From JBQTGK01 sp052400665 (lineage in GTDB: Bacteria; Bacteroidota; Bacteroidia; Bacteroidales; Marinifilaceae), in assembly GCA_052400665.1 (NCBI GenBank), contig JBQTGK010000001.1: DNA of 64,000 bases; one strand, written 5' to 3'. This document shows, piece after piece, positions 38,208 through 47,500 of the stretch. The notes under the pieces were generated by a model. It worked only from the letters and a program-made list of their open reading frames with translations, had not been told where the DNA came from and did no database searches. Position 1 is the first letter of the stretch. Each line of letters opens with the position of its first letter. The position numbers and the translations under genes were made by a program.

Positions 38208-39374
38208 ATGAGAAAACTTTTATTTGCCCTGCCCCTATTGCTTCTTTGGGCCTGTAATCAAAACGACAGTGTAAAATTTGAAGGTAAAATTGATAATGCC
38301 GACGGTAAAGTATTGTATTTGGATAAATTACATGTTGCAAGCAGCGAGACTATAGATTCTGTAAGCTTGGATGAAGATGGAAGATTTAAGTTTACAGCTG
38401 AGCTTGAAGAGGAAAATACTAAACCTGGATTTTATATTTTGCGGCTTTCTAATGGTAAATTAATTACTCTACTGGCCGAAGCAAAAGAAAATATTTTGGT
38501 CTATAGTAAGAGTGAAAATATGGGTGCAAAATATATTGTGGAAGGATCGAAAGGATCGAAATTGGTTAAGCAGCTTAACGATACCCTTACCCTTACAAAA
38601 GCTAAGATAGCCAATATCCGCAAGCAATTGGAAGAGAAAAAAAATGATGCCGATTTTTCTACTGTATCACAAAATTTAGTGGCCGAATATGTAGAAGCTA
38701 TTCAGGCCCAGAGAGAGTTCTCTAAGAATTTTATCATGAAAAATGCCACTTCTCTGGCAAGTTATATGGCCTTGTATCAGAAAATCGATGAAAATACTTT
38801 TACATTAAACGAAAACAGTGATATTCAGTTTGTAAAAATTGTAGCTTCGTCGATGAAAGCTCTTTATCCGGAACACGAATATACCAAAGCAATTCTTGCC
38901 AACTACAAAACTCTTGAAAAAAGAATAGCAAACCTGAATATTGCGAAAATGATAAAAGAAAAAGGCTCTAATTTTCCTGATGTTACATTACCCAATACAA
39001 ATGGAAAAGAAGTGGCACTATCCTCATACAAGGGAAAGTTTATTATTCTTAGCTACTGGGCTTCTCAGGATGTTGCATCGCGCAAGCAAAATGCAACTCT
39101 CAAAAAAATCTACAATAAATATCGTAGCAAAGGATTAAAAATATACCAGGTTTCGGTTGATCAGAATGAGAAATTATGGAAACAGGCGATTGATGAAGAT
39201 AAATTAAACTGGACCAATGTATGTGATTTAAAAACAGGAAGCGCTGCTGCTACCCGCCTTTACAACATCAAAAAAGTTCCGGCAAATTATCTAATCGACC
39301 AAAGAGGAGAAATTGTGGGTAAAGATCTTTTTGGACGCAGACTGGAAGAAAAAGTAGCTGAGTACGTAAAATAA
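38208..39374 (+). CDS. Thioredoxin-like lipoprotein (DUF4369 plus AhpC/TSA-type domain) lacking CxxC
   Basis: 388 residues. A lipoprotein signal ends LLLLWAC (Cys at about 16). The N-terminal domain (about 20-130) is of the DUF4369 type found in Bacteroidota thiol-disulfide proteins, followed by a charged helical linker and a thioredoxin/TlpA-like domain (about 250-388). Where the family has W-C-x-x-C, this protein has WASQDVAS (W284 onward), with Asp and Ser at the cysteine positions, so it should not be a thiol oxidoreductase. The rest of the fold, including the cis-Pro-like VPANYLID segment, is kept. Confidence 0.85.
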   Translation: MRKLLFALPLLLLWACNQNDSVKFEGKIDNADGKVLYLDKLHVASSETIDSVSLDEDGRFKFTAELEEENTKPGFYILRLSNGKLITLLAEAKENILVYSKSENMGAKYIVEGSKGSKLVKQLNDTLTLTKAKIANIRKQLEEKKNDADFSTVSQNLVAEYVEAIQAQREFSKNFIMKNATSLASYMALYQKIDENTFTLNENSDIQFVKIVASSMKALYPEHEYTKAILANYKTLEKRIANLNIAKMIKEKGSNFPDVTLPNTNGKEVALSSYKGKFIILSYWASQDVASRKQNATLKKIYNKYRSKGLKIYQVSVDQNEKLWKQAIDEDKLNWTNVCDLKTGSAAATRLYNIKKVPANYLIDQRGEIVGKDLFGRRLEEKVAEYVK

Positions 39375-39402
39375 AAACTCATTTCCCTAAAGTATATGCA
39401 AG

Positions 39403-39440
39403 TGCCTTAAGTTATTAGTGAATAGTACTAACTTAAGGCA
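39403..39440 (+). terminator. Hairpin after the thioredoxin-like gene
   Basis: Perfect 12-bp arms (39403-39414 and 39429-39440) followed by TTTTAAAT. Confidence 0.75.
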
Positions 39441-39518
39441 TTTTAAATCTAAATACATTTATAAAATTGATTTTTACCTTTAAACACCTTTAACTTAAAG
39501 CGAATTAAGGACTTTTTT

Positions 39519-40283
39519 ATGGAGAACAATAAAAAAATATATTTTGCATCGGATGTGCATTTAGGTGCACCCGCCATGAACAACAATCGTGAGCGTGAAA
39601 AACTGTTTGCCAAATGGTTGGATACAGTTAAAAACGATGCCGAAGCAATTTACTTAATGGGTGATATTTTCGACTTCTGGTTCGAATACAAAAGAGCCGC
39701 ACCAAGAGGTTTTACACGTGTTTTAGGGAAAATTGCTGAGATTACCGATTCGGGTATTCCAGTTCATTTTTTTACCGGAAATCATGACATTTGGGTTTTT
39801 GATTACCTGCCTGCAGAAACCGGGGTAATAGTGCATCGAGATATTGTTAAAACAGAACTAAAAGGCAAAAAATTCTTTTTAGGACATGGCGACGGACTAG
39901 GACCTTACGACAAAAGCTATAAGTTCTTAAAAAAAATATTCACCAATAAATTTTTACAGTGGGCCTTTGCCCGATTACATCCTAACTTTTCGTTTTGGCT
40001 GGCTCATAAATGGTCGGGACACAGCCGATTAAAAAACGGATGCATTGAAGCCGATAACTTTAGAGGTGTTGACAAAGAATGGCTGGTACTGTATGCCAAT
40101 GATGAATTAAAAAAAGAACATTTCGATTATTTTGTTTTTGGACACAGACACTGGCCAAGCGATATAGATCTGAATGGAAAAAGCAGATACATAAACACCG
40201 GCGATTGGGTTACAAACTTTACCTACGCTGTTTTTGATGGTGATAAAATGGAACTGAAAGAGTACGAAAAACCTAAAGCTTAA
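39519..40283 (+). CDS. lpxH: UDP-2,3-diacylglucosamine diphosphatase LpxH
   Basis: 254 residues of calcineurin-like phosphoesterase fold. Metal-binding motifs appear in order: SDVHLG (about 10), GDIFDFW (about 49), GNHD (about 87), GHGDG (about 125) and GHRHW (about 207). The LpxH type acts in lipid A synthesis, cleaving UDP-diacylglucosamine to lipid X at the inner membrane. Assignment to LpxH rather than a general phosphoesterase rests on the FDFWFEY motif and length. Confidence 0.9.
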   Translation: MENNKKIYFASDVHLGAPAMNNNREREKLFAKWLDTVKNDAEAIYLMGDIFDFWFEYKRAAPRGFTRVLGKIAEITDSGIPVHFFTGNHDIWVFDYLPAETGVIVHRDIVKTELKGKKFFLGHGDGLGPYDKSYKFLKKIFTNKFLQWAFARLHPNFSFWLAHKWSGHSRLKNGCIEADNFRGVDKEWLVLYANDELKKEHFDYFVFGHRHWPSDIDLNGKSRYINTGDWVTNFTYAVFDGDKMELKEYEKPKA

Positions 40284-40472
40284 ACACCAAAAGCTATAAA
40301 TTAGTTTCGTAAAATATTCAGGCAGAATAAGCATTTTAAATTCTTATTCCCCCATTAAATATGATTATAAGATACTAACCAACACAAAACACAACAAGTA
40401 AATACAAAACCATTAATCCTTTGTTTTATAATACAATTTACTTCGTTCTGCCTTGTGCTTAAATAAAAATTG

Positions 40473-41843
40473 ATGGAGTTTTTATATCTCGCAATCGGAA
40501 TTGTAAAAGGTCTAATTATTGGCTGGTTAATTATGCGTAGAAAAGCCTCTCTAAAATCGGCTTTGCATCGTGAGGAATTACTGACTCAGGAAAATATCTT
40601 TATCAAGGAAAAAAGTGATTTGTCGCATCAGCTCTCGATATTGGAGGAACGCGCCAATAACCTGATGCGCGAAAAAACAAGACTTGAAGTTGCCTTAGAC
40701 GAAGAAAGAGAGAAAAATCAGAACCTGACTCGTTCGGTATCTGTATCGGCTACCGAAAGAAAAAATCTGGAAGAAAAACTAACCAGTCAAAAACAAGAGT
40801 TAGAGGAACTACAAAAGAAATTTACCCAGGAGTTTGAAAATATTGCCAGTAAAATTCTGAAGGAAAATACCAAAGAATTTACCAGTTCGAACCAAAAGAA
40901 CATGAGTGATATTATGGGCCCCATTAAGGAGAAACTAATTTTGTTCGAGAAAAAAGTAGAAGAAACTTACGACAAAGAACTACGCGACAAAATTAGCCTG
41001 AAAGAAGAGGTTAAAAAACTATACGATTTAAATACCCGAATTAGCGACGAAGCCAATAACCTGACCAAAGCTTTAAAAGGCGATGTGAAAAAACAAGGCA
41101 ACTGGGGCGAAGTGGTTCTCGAACGAATTTTAGAACGCTCGGGCTTAAGCAAAGGAGAAGAGTACGAGCGCGAGGTGGTAATGCAAAACAGCGAAGGCCA
41201 AATCATTAGGCCCGATGTAATAATAAAACTACCTGAAAATAAACATGTAATTGTTGATTCGAAAGTTTCGTTAATTGCCTACGAACGCTTTGTAAATACC
41301 ACCAACAATATTGAAGCCGAGAAATTTCAGAAAGAACATATCGTTTCCTTAAAAGCACATGTTAAAGAATTGGCTGATAAACATTATCAAAGCTCCGAAA
41401 GTCTGGATTCTCCCGATTTTGTGCTGATGTTTGTACCCATAGAATCGTCGTTTGCAATGGCGGTGCAGTACGATCAGGAACTGTTTAGCTATGCCTGGGA
41501 AAAGAAAATTGTAATTGTTAGCCCTTCTACCCTGTTGGCAACTCTGCGCACCATTGCCTCTATATGGAAACAGGAACACCAAAACCGAAATGTACTGGAA
41601 ATTGCCCGGCAAGGTGGTGCTTTGTACGATAAATTTGTTGGCTTTGTTGATGATATGCAAAACCTGGGCAGACAAATGGAAACCACAAAAAAGACCTATT
41701 CGGCAGCAATGAATAAATTAAGCGATGGAAAAGGTAACCTGGTTCGTAATGCCGAAAAAATACGCGAACTGGGCGCTAAAGTGAAAAAGAAATTACCGCA
41801 AAGTTTAATCGACAGAATGAACGATTCGAATGCCTTACAATAA
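40473..41843 (+). CDS. rmuC: DNA recombination protein RmuC
   Basis: 456 residues from the ATG at 40473 (a TTG directly upstream is in frame). An N-terminal membrane helix (about 2-20) is followed by a long coiled coil (about 25-200) and the RmuC nuclease-like domain, with KGDVKKQGNWGEVVLERIL and HVIVDSKVSLIAYERF as family signatures. RmuC limits inversions at short inverted repeats by an unknown nuclease-related activity. It is the last conserved core gene before the accessory island. Confidence 0.94.
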   Translation: MEFLYLAIGIVKGLIIGWLIMRRKASLKSALHREELLTQENIFIKEKSDLSHQLSILEERANNLMREKTRLEVALDEEREKNQNLTRSVSVSATERKNLEEKLTSQKQELEELQKKFTQEFENIASKILKENTKEFTSSNQKNMSDIMGPIKEKLILFEKKVEETYDKELRDKISLKEEVKKLYDLNTRISDEANNLTKALKGDVKKQGNWGEVVLERILERSGLSKGEEYEREVVMQNSEGQIIRPDVIIKLPENKHVIVDSKVSLIAYERFVNTTNNIEAEKFQKEHIVSLKAHVKELADKHYQSSESLDSPDFVLMFVPIESSFAMAVQYDQELFSYAWEKKIVIVSPSTLLATLRTIASIWKQEHQNRNVLEIARQGGALYDKFVGFVDDMQNLGRQMETTKKTYSAAMNKLSDGKGNLVRNAEKIRELGAKVKKKLPQSLIDRMNDSNALQ

Positions 41844-41882
41844 ATGCGAAATCATTCGGTATTTTTACGTTAACTGATTACA

Positions 41883-41912
41883 AAGGCTCACCATTAATCG
41901 TGAGCTTTTTTT
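41883..41912 (+). terminator. Terminator after rmuC
   Basis: Arms GCTCAC (41886-41891) and GTGAGC (41900-41905) followed by seven T. It marks the end of the core-genome segment. Confidence 0.82.
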
Positions 41913-42244
41913 GTACAAAGAGACCACTGCAAAAAAGTAAAAACAAACAAACAAACAATGGATATTTCGTATACTAACAAAATTCTTATTTAAACAATTT
42001 AAAACAAGACACTAAACCCCAATCCTCATAAAATAATCACCGACACTTCCCAACACCCCAAACAATCAGGATAACTATTTTGTTAATTTATTATTGTTTT
42101 GTAGATTCATGGGCAAAATTACATTTTACTAAGCTTACTAGTCCGATTTGGTATTATAAGCCGCATTAATGAGGGTTGTAAAGGAGTTATGGCTCACCCA
42201 AAGAACGATAGTGCGCAAATATTACAGCTCATAAAGAATGAAAT
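41913..42244. other. Island left boundary, no gene seen
   Basis: About 330 bp of A-rich sequence between the rmuC terminator and the STAND gene, with a run of AAAC repeats (about 41940-41956) and a more mixed stretch near 42150-42210 (AGTCCGATTTGG, GAGGGTTGTAAAGG). A GTT-containing core could lie here, but no reverse complement match to the downstream GCTAAC core is clear. Confidence 0.45.
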
Positions 42245-45200
42245 ATGATTAATTGGAATACATTTAATGAAAGATTTAATAATAGAGAACAATGGGCGTT
42301 TGAACAGATGTCATATTTTCTATTTTGCGCTGAACTAAATAATCACATTGGAGCTTTTCGGTATAAAAATCAACCAGGAATAGAAACTGAGCCAATTGAA
42401 AAAGATGGTCAATTATATGCATTTCAGGCAAAATATTATACAGGGCAACTTTCTCAAAAAAAAGCAGACATAATCGATTCAATAAATAAAGCAAAAAGTA
42501 AAGAGTCCGAACCGAATATCATATTTTTATATGTAAACCAAGAAATATCAAAGAATAAGAAGAGAGAAAAACCACAATATCAAATAGAGATTGAGCAAGC
42601 AGCTCAAAATATAAATATCACTATCGAATGGCGAGTTCCAAGTCATTTAGATTATCAATTATTACAGCCTCGAAACAAATGGATTTTAGATATCTTCTTT
42701 GGTAATAATGGACTAGACCCTGACTTTTTCACAAGTCAAATCGAAAAAGAGATTAAAAATCTTGGACCCAGATTTAATAAGAAGCTGAATTTTAGACTAC
42801 CAATTGCACAAGTTTTTGATAATCTTTCACATAACGATATCTTTTACCGTAAATTAATAAAAACAATCGATAATTGGTTAACAGAAAGAAGTTATCGAAA
42901 AATCAAAGACAATAAATCTCTTTTTGAAATAGAGAAAGAACTCGAATTATTAAGAATTGAATTGACTAATTGGATAAGTACTTTTGAGTACAAATTAGAA
43001 AACTCAATATTACTCTCTGATTTTGCAGAGAAAATTAAGCTATTTAACCAAAAGGTTTCGAAAAAAAGAAATAGCCTTTATGAATTGAGAGATTTACCTA
43101 AATCAAACAATAAATTTGATAATGAGTTAAGTCGATTAAGAGAAATTGAAAACAACAATTACGAATTTCTGAATCAAATTGAGAACTTAAACATAAACTT
43201 AGCAAATAATCCAACTCTAATAATTCAAGGAGAAGCAGGGTGTGGAAAATCACATTTATTAGGTGATATTGCCACCCAGAGGAAAGAACAGTCTTTGCCA
43301 ACATTACTGTTGTTAGGTACTACATTCAATAATACCGTTACAATTGAGCAGAATATTTTAAATAAATTAGGTTTAACTTGTAAATTTGGTGATTTTCTTT
43401 CAAACCTAAATAATATAGGACTTAATATTAATTCACGTATATTAATCCTAATTGACGCAATCAATGAAGGTGCAGGAGCAGATTTATGGAAAAACCAAAT
43501 AGCAGGATTTGTTAATGTAATTGCTAATTATCCTGCAATTGGATTAGTTTTTACAATCAGAAGCACTTATTTCAATGATATAATCTCAACTACATTTCAA
43601 TCAGATATAAAAAATACGTTTTTAACACATATCGGTTTTAAGGGCAATGAATATGAAGCATTGAAATTATTTTGTAAGTATTATGACTTAGATTTTCCAA
43701 ATTTTCCAATTCTTAATCCTGAATTTTCTAATCCTTTGTTTCTACATCTTATTTGTGAAACAATAAAAAGTCAAAATAAGAGAAGTTTTCCTAAAGGTTT
43801 TAACGGTATAAATAAAACTTACGATTTATACAAGGAATCACTTAACCGCAGGTTTGATGAAAAAAGACACGAATATAAAAATAGAAATATTGTATCACTT
43901 GCAATTGAAAAATTTGCACACTCACTTATTAACTCAAAATATGGTCAACTGGAGTGTCAAGAAGCTTTTGCTTTATTTGATACTGAGTTCCCCAAATTTC
44001 CTCATTTGCTGACCGATTTAATTGAAGAATGTGTTTTTATAAAAATGAGATATAAATATAGTGAAGTTCCAAAAGATTTAATTTCATTTTCATATCAAAA
44101 ACTTGGAGACTTCTTTATTGCAAAAGAATTATTAAATGCTTATAAAACAAAAGAAGACCTCAAGGATGCATTTGTAAAGAATGGAAAACTAAAAATTATA
44201 ATAGATGAATACCAGTGGTCATACAGAGGTATCATCGAAATATTTTCAATTTTATTACCAGAGAAATATGATATAGAATTATTTGAACTCATTGATTTCT
44301 TTATTAATAAAAGTTCCGAGAACAAAAGAAATATTGAGTGGGAAATATCAAATACTTATCAGACATTCACTCACTTGCTTTTGGATAGTCTGAAATGGAG
44401 AGATATTAAATCTATTAATGAACAGAAAATTACAGAATGGTTGGAGAAAAATGGTAGAGTACCTTATGAAGAATGGCTATATACATTAACAGAGCTTACT
44501 CCAATCTCAAAGCACCCCTTTAATGGAGACAGATTGCATAAGATATTATCTAGATATTCAATGCCAAAACGAGATGGTTTTTGGCAAAAATATTTAAGAT
44601 ATTATAGTGGATATAATGATGATGACATTGCATTTCCATTACGACGCTTACTTGACTGGGCTTGGATTTCAAGCATTTCAACTAATACAGATGAAGAAAC
44701 AGCAAGATTAGTAGCACAGACATTAGCTTGGGTTTTATCGAGTACAGATATTGCTCTTCGAGACCAAACAACTAAAGCTTTAGTGAATTTATTAGAACAA
44801 AAGCCTCAAGTACTTATTGCCATACTAAAATCTTTTGAAAAAATAGATGATTTGTATGTAACAGAAAGGCTTTATGCAGTGGCTTATAGTTGCACCTTAA
44901 GAACAAAGGGAGATGATTCAATTAGAGAAATTAGTCAATATGTATATAATTCAATTTTCAAAGATAAAAATCCTCCAACACATATTTTACTAAGAGACTA
45001 TGCTCGCAATATCATTGAGTATGCAATTTATAAAGGTATAAAGTTAAATATTGAGAAAGATGACATTCGTCCGTTATATGACACATCAATGCCATCATTA
45101 CCAAAGAGTGAAGATGAAGTAAAAAAGTATCAAATTGATTATAACAGTCCTGAATTTAAAAACAATTATGGCTCAGAGCAAAACTCAATTTATAGTTCTT

Positions 45201-46717
45201 TAATTAGCGGAATTGCTGATTTTGGTCATTATATTGTAGAATCAGCGGTAAATCACTTTGCTTCATATTCATTCAAAGATGATGATTCATATAAGGTCTT
45301 TCTAAAAACGCTAAAAAAAGAAACACGAGACTTTGTTAAAGTATTATTTGACAGTAAAAAGCAAATTAGGAGCTTCAAAAAGAATACTGAATATTATAAT
45401 CGAGTAGGTGTAAAATATTCAGAAAAACAACAAACCTATATCGGAATGCTAGAAGAAATAGAGTCTACTTGTTTATCTCAGTTAGAAAAACTACTTGATA
45501 AAAAACAACTTGCTTTTCTTAATAAAACAGTACTTCCATATTTTGATAAAAAAACAAACAATGAACAACATAATGCTTGGCAGATAAGATACTGGATTGT
45601 AAACAGAGTTTTCGAACTTGGGTACGATAAAGAGATACACGGAGAATATGATTATTCAGTACGCAAGTATTATTCATATAACAGACACGATAATAAAATT
45701 GAACGCATTGGGAAAAAATATCAATGGATCGCCTTTTATGAAATAATGGCAATGCTTTCAGATAATTACAAATTAAAAGATGGCTGGAGTTCTTATGACA
45801 AATACGATTTTTACAAAGGTGCTTGGCAACTCTATTTGCGTAATATTGACCCCTCGTATATAAAGAAAAACAATAATATTGAGGAAGAAGAGGAAATCGA
45901 TTCAGTACAAAATAAGGAATGGTGGAGAGAAGAAAATTATAATAAATGGAATTATCCCGATTCTGAATGGGTTAAAACAATAGCTGATTTAGTAGACCCA
46001 AAGACTATTATTGAAAAAACGGATAATAATAATGAAGAATGGTTGCATCTTCAATATTTCGTAGAATGGTCAGAACCTAAAAAAATCGGAATTGACAGAT
46101 ACGAAGGAAGAAGAAAACAAATTCATTATATTATCCAAGGTTTATTGGTTAAAAAGACTGACAAAAAAAGAATAATAAAATATCTAAACAATCAAAATTT
46201 TTGGGGAAGATGGTTGCCTGAGAATAGAGATAATTATTCAAAATTAATAAATAGAGAAAAGTTCTGGTCGCCTGCTTATATTGATACATATGGAAAGAAT
46301 AAAAGATTCTGGGAAACAATTCAAGATACAAACTATAAAGTTATTGTAGCAACAGAATCGGCAAATGGTGGCATTGAAGGAGATAAATCTGGAGCTAATC
46401 AGTCATATAATATCCCCTGCAAATACATATTTAATAAAATGAATCTTCAATATGCTCCAGTTGATGGTAATTTGCAAAATTGTAACAATGAAATAGTTTC
46501 AATGAATAGTAAGCCTAGTGGTGTTCTAATTAGAAAAAAAGATTTTATACAGTTTTTAGATGCTAACAATTTAGATATAGTTTGGACACTTCTTGGTGAA
46601 AAATTCTCATTTGACAATAACCATAATGAAGAATCATATTTTAAAGTTCCTTGTGGAGTTTATTACTTAGAGGATTCTGAATTAAAAGGTGAGATAAAAA
46701 TGTATGATAGAAATTGA
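42245..46717 (+). CDS. Avs-like antiviral STAND NTPase with N-terminal nuclease-like domain
   Basis: 1490 residues. The N-terminal about 160 residues look like a PD-(D/E)xK (Cap4/Mrr-type) nuclease: GIETEPIEKDG is followed by FQAKYYT, giving the expected acidic residues and Q-x-K. A STAND-type P-loop NTPase follows: Walker A GEAGCGKSHLL (residues 329-339), Walker B ILILIDAINEG (about 398-408), then FTIRSTYF and NPLFLHLICE, phrases typical of Avs proteins. The remaining 900 residues are helical with no family I can name and would be the sensor. In known Avs systems this part binds phage terminase or portal and triggers the effector. It stands alone, followed by an attC-like half site. Confidence 0.8.
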   Translation: MINWNTFNERFNNREQWAFEQMSYFLFCAELNNHIGAFRYKNQPGIETEPIEKDGQLYAFQAKYYTGQLSQKKADIIDSINKAKSKESEPNIIFLYVNQEISKNKKREKPQYQIEIEQAAQNINITIEWRVPSHLDYQLLQPRNKWILDIFFGNNGLDPDFFTSQIEKEIKNLGPRFNKKLNFRLPIAQVFDNLSHNDIFYRKLIKTIDNWLTERSYRKIKDNKSLFEIEKELELLRIELTNWISTFEYKLENSILLSDFAEKIKLFNQKVSKKRNSLYELRDLPKSNNKFDNELSRLREIENNNYEFLNQIENLNINLANNPTLIIQGEAGCGKSHLLGDIATQRKEQSLPTLLLLGTTFNNTVTIEQNILNKLGLTCKFGDFLSNLNNIGLNINSRILILIDAINEGAGADLWKNQIAGFVNVIANYPAIGLVFTIRSTYFNDIISTTFQSDIKNTFLTHIGFKGNEYEALKLFCKYYDLDFPNFPILNPEFSNPLFLHLICETIKSQNKRSFPKGFNGINKTYDLYKESLNRRFDEKRHEYKNRNIVSLAIEKFAHSLINSKYGQLECQEAFALFDTEFPKFPHLLTDLIEECVFIKMRYKYSEVPKDLISFSYQKLGDFFIAKELLNAYKTKEDLKDAFVKNGKLKIIIDEYQWSYRGIIEIFSILLPEKYDIELFELIDFFINKSSENKRNIEWEISNTYQTFTHLLLDSLKWRDIKSINEQKITEWLEKNGRVPYEEWLYTLTELTPISKHPFNGDRLHKILSRYSMPKRDGFWQKYLRYYSGYNDDDIAFPLRRLLDWAWISSISTNTDEETARLVAQTLAWVLSSTDIALRDQTTKALVNLLEQKPQVLIAILKSFEKIDDLYVTERLYAVAYSCTLRTKGDDSIREISQYVYNSIFKDKNPPTHILLRDYARNIIEYAIYKGIKLNIEKDDIRPLYDTSMPSLPKSEDEVKKYQIDYNSPEFKNNYGSEQNSIYSSLISGIADFGHYIVESAVNHFASYSFKDDDSYKVFLKTLKKETRDFVKVLFDSKKQIRSFKKNTEYYNRVGVKYSEKQQTYIGMLEEIESTCLSQLEKLLDKKQLAFLNKTVLPYFDKKTNNEQHNAWQIRYWIVNRVFELGYDKEIHGEYDYSVRKYYSYNRHDNKIERIGKKYQWIAFYEIMAMLSDNYKLKDGWSSYDKYDFYKGAWQLYLRNIDPSYIKKNNNIEEEEEIDSVQNKEWWREENYNKWNYPDSEWVKTIADLVDPKTIIEKTDNNNEEWLHLQYFVEWSEPKKIGIDRYEGRRKQIHYIIQGLLVKKTDKKRIIKYLNNQNFWGRWLPENRDNYSKLINREKFWSPAYIDTYGKNKRFWETIQDTNYKVIVATESANGGIEGDKSGANQSYNIPCKYIFNKMNLQYAPVDGNLQNCNNEIVSMNSKPSGVLIRKKDFIQFLDANNLDIVWTLLGEKFSFDNNHNEESYFKVPCGVYYLEDSELKGEIKMYDRN

Positions 46718-46723
46718 ATTAAA

Positions 46724-46752
46724 CAGCTAACAAAATAAAGGGCGAAGGCACA
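46724..46752 (+). repeat. Left half of an attC-like site after the STAND gene
   Basis: CAGCTAAC (46724-46731) followed by AAATAAAGGGCG copies the layout of the left arms of the complete attC-like sites at 48652 and 49178 (TAAC, then an AT-rich stretch, then AGGGCG). The right half is missing because the group II intron remnant follows directly. Confidence 0.5.
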
Positions 46753-46968
46753 ATCGAGCAGGCAGCCGCTAGGCCATTAGCCTAGCGGAGAACCTCTCAC
46801 ACCACTGTACGTACGGGTCTCGTATACGGCGGTTCGTTAAATTGTAGGGAATAATAAATCACGTCTTACAGGCGTGATTTGTTTGTAAATGTCGAGCATA
46901 GATTCATAAGCACGTTTCTTCAATCGTTCAAGCGTAATGGTCGTTCTCAGAATTGGACTCTGGGCTAT
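46753..46968 (-). mobile_element. 3' fragment of a group II intron (end of maturase ORF, domains V and VI)
   Basis: Read on the minus strand, 46968-46837 encodes about 43 residues of an ORF ending TAA (containing RTTITLERLKK), then a domain V-like hairpin (arms around 46802-46815 and 46821-46832, with the typical GTACGTACGG-like strand), a GTGTGAGAGG linker, a perfect 9-bp domain VI stem (46766-46774 with 46780-46788) and a CTGCTCGAT-type 3' end at 46753. The 5' part is lost where the duplicated block begins. Opposite orientation to the cassettes, and next to an attC half site, as known for attC-targeting introns. The maturase assignment of the ORF is weaker than the RNA features. Confidence 0.65.
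46837..46968 (-). pseudogene. C-terminal remnant of group II intron-encoded protein
   Basis: About 43 codons in one open frame, ending immediately before the domain V-like hairpin. Truncated at its 5' side by the duplicated block at 46969. The sequence resembles the end of intron maturases, judged from memory only; no catalytic part is present. Confidence 0.45.
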
Positions 46969-47477
46969 CCCATTGCTGGTGCGCGATTGTATCGCGTTCC
47001 TTTGATTTAATTTGAAAGTTGGATTGAATGAAGTTATTTTAGGAGAAGTTACTTCGGTGACACGAGATACCCCTTCCGTGAAAGCCTACCCAATTCGAAG
47101 TTTAAGCCCCCGATAGCGCGAACTTTTAGCTCGTACTTTACTTTGCAAAAGTAAAAACACAAGCTAGCAAGAATCTAGAATTTCCAATCTGCAATTTAAA
47201 ACCACCACCATTCCATTTCACCACCTTACTTTTGCTGAGGCTCCGAAGCATACCTCATAATAAAACCCACATTAGAAATCGTGTAGAGTAACTAGCTCAT
47301 TCTATAAGAATACAAAGGGGATTATGCTACAATAGTAACACACTAAAGTTTTCATCAAAACAATAGTTACGCTATAGTTATGCCACATAAAATAGTTATT
47401 ATATTTATAACAAAAACAAACAGCAACTCTTCCTAAAGGAAATGTATCGATAGTATGGGTAGGGTTACTGAATAGTT
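46969..47477 (+). repeat. Duplicated block, copy 1 (short form)
   Basis: 509 bp that reappear at 51365-52156 with roughly 95% identity by eye, apart from a 283-bp difference caused by loss of most of the 21-bp array. Starts CCATTGCTGGTGCGCG and ends TTACTGAATAGTT. It contains no convincing ORF. A palindrome CGCGAT-TGT-ATCGCG lies near 46982. The end coincides with the GTT core of the next cassette. Confidence 0.88.
47051..47082 (+). repeat. Collapsed 21-bp array (two units)
   Basis: TTCGGTGACA (about 47053) and TTCCGTGAAA (about 47073) lie about 21 bp apart, with flanks matching the outermost units of the array in copy 2. The intermediate units are absent. Confidence 0.7.
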
Positions 47478-47482
47478 AGAGC
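47475..47482 (+). repeat. Cassette start core GTTAGAGC
   Basis: Exact reverse complement of GCTCTAAC at 48651-48658, which follows the gene. A shared core at both ends of the gene is the expected layout of an integron cassette inserted at G/TT. Confidence 0.65.
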
Positions 47483-47500
47483 AAATTTTAAAGAGAACAA

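Noticed and set aside
46969..47477. Terminal repeat of a transposon flanking 47.5-51.4 kb
   Set aside because: The copies are direct, have no matching target duplications, begin by cutting two unrelated mobile elements and end at cassette cores, which fits cassette insertion better than a composite transposon.
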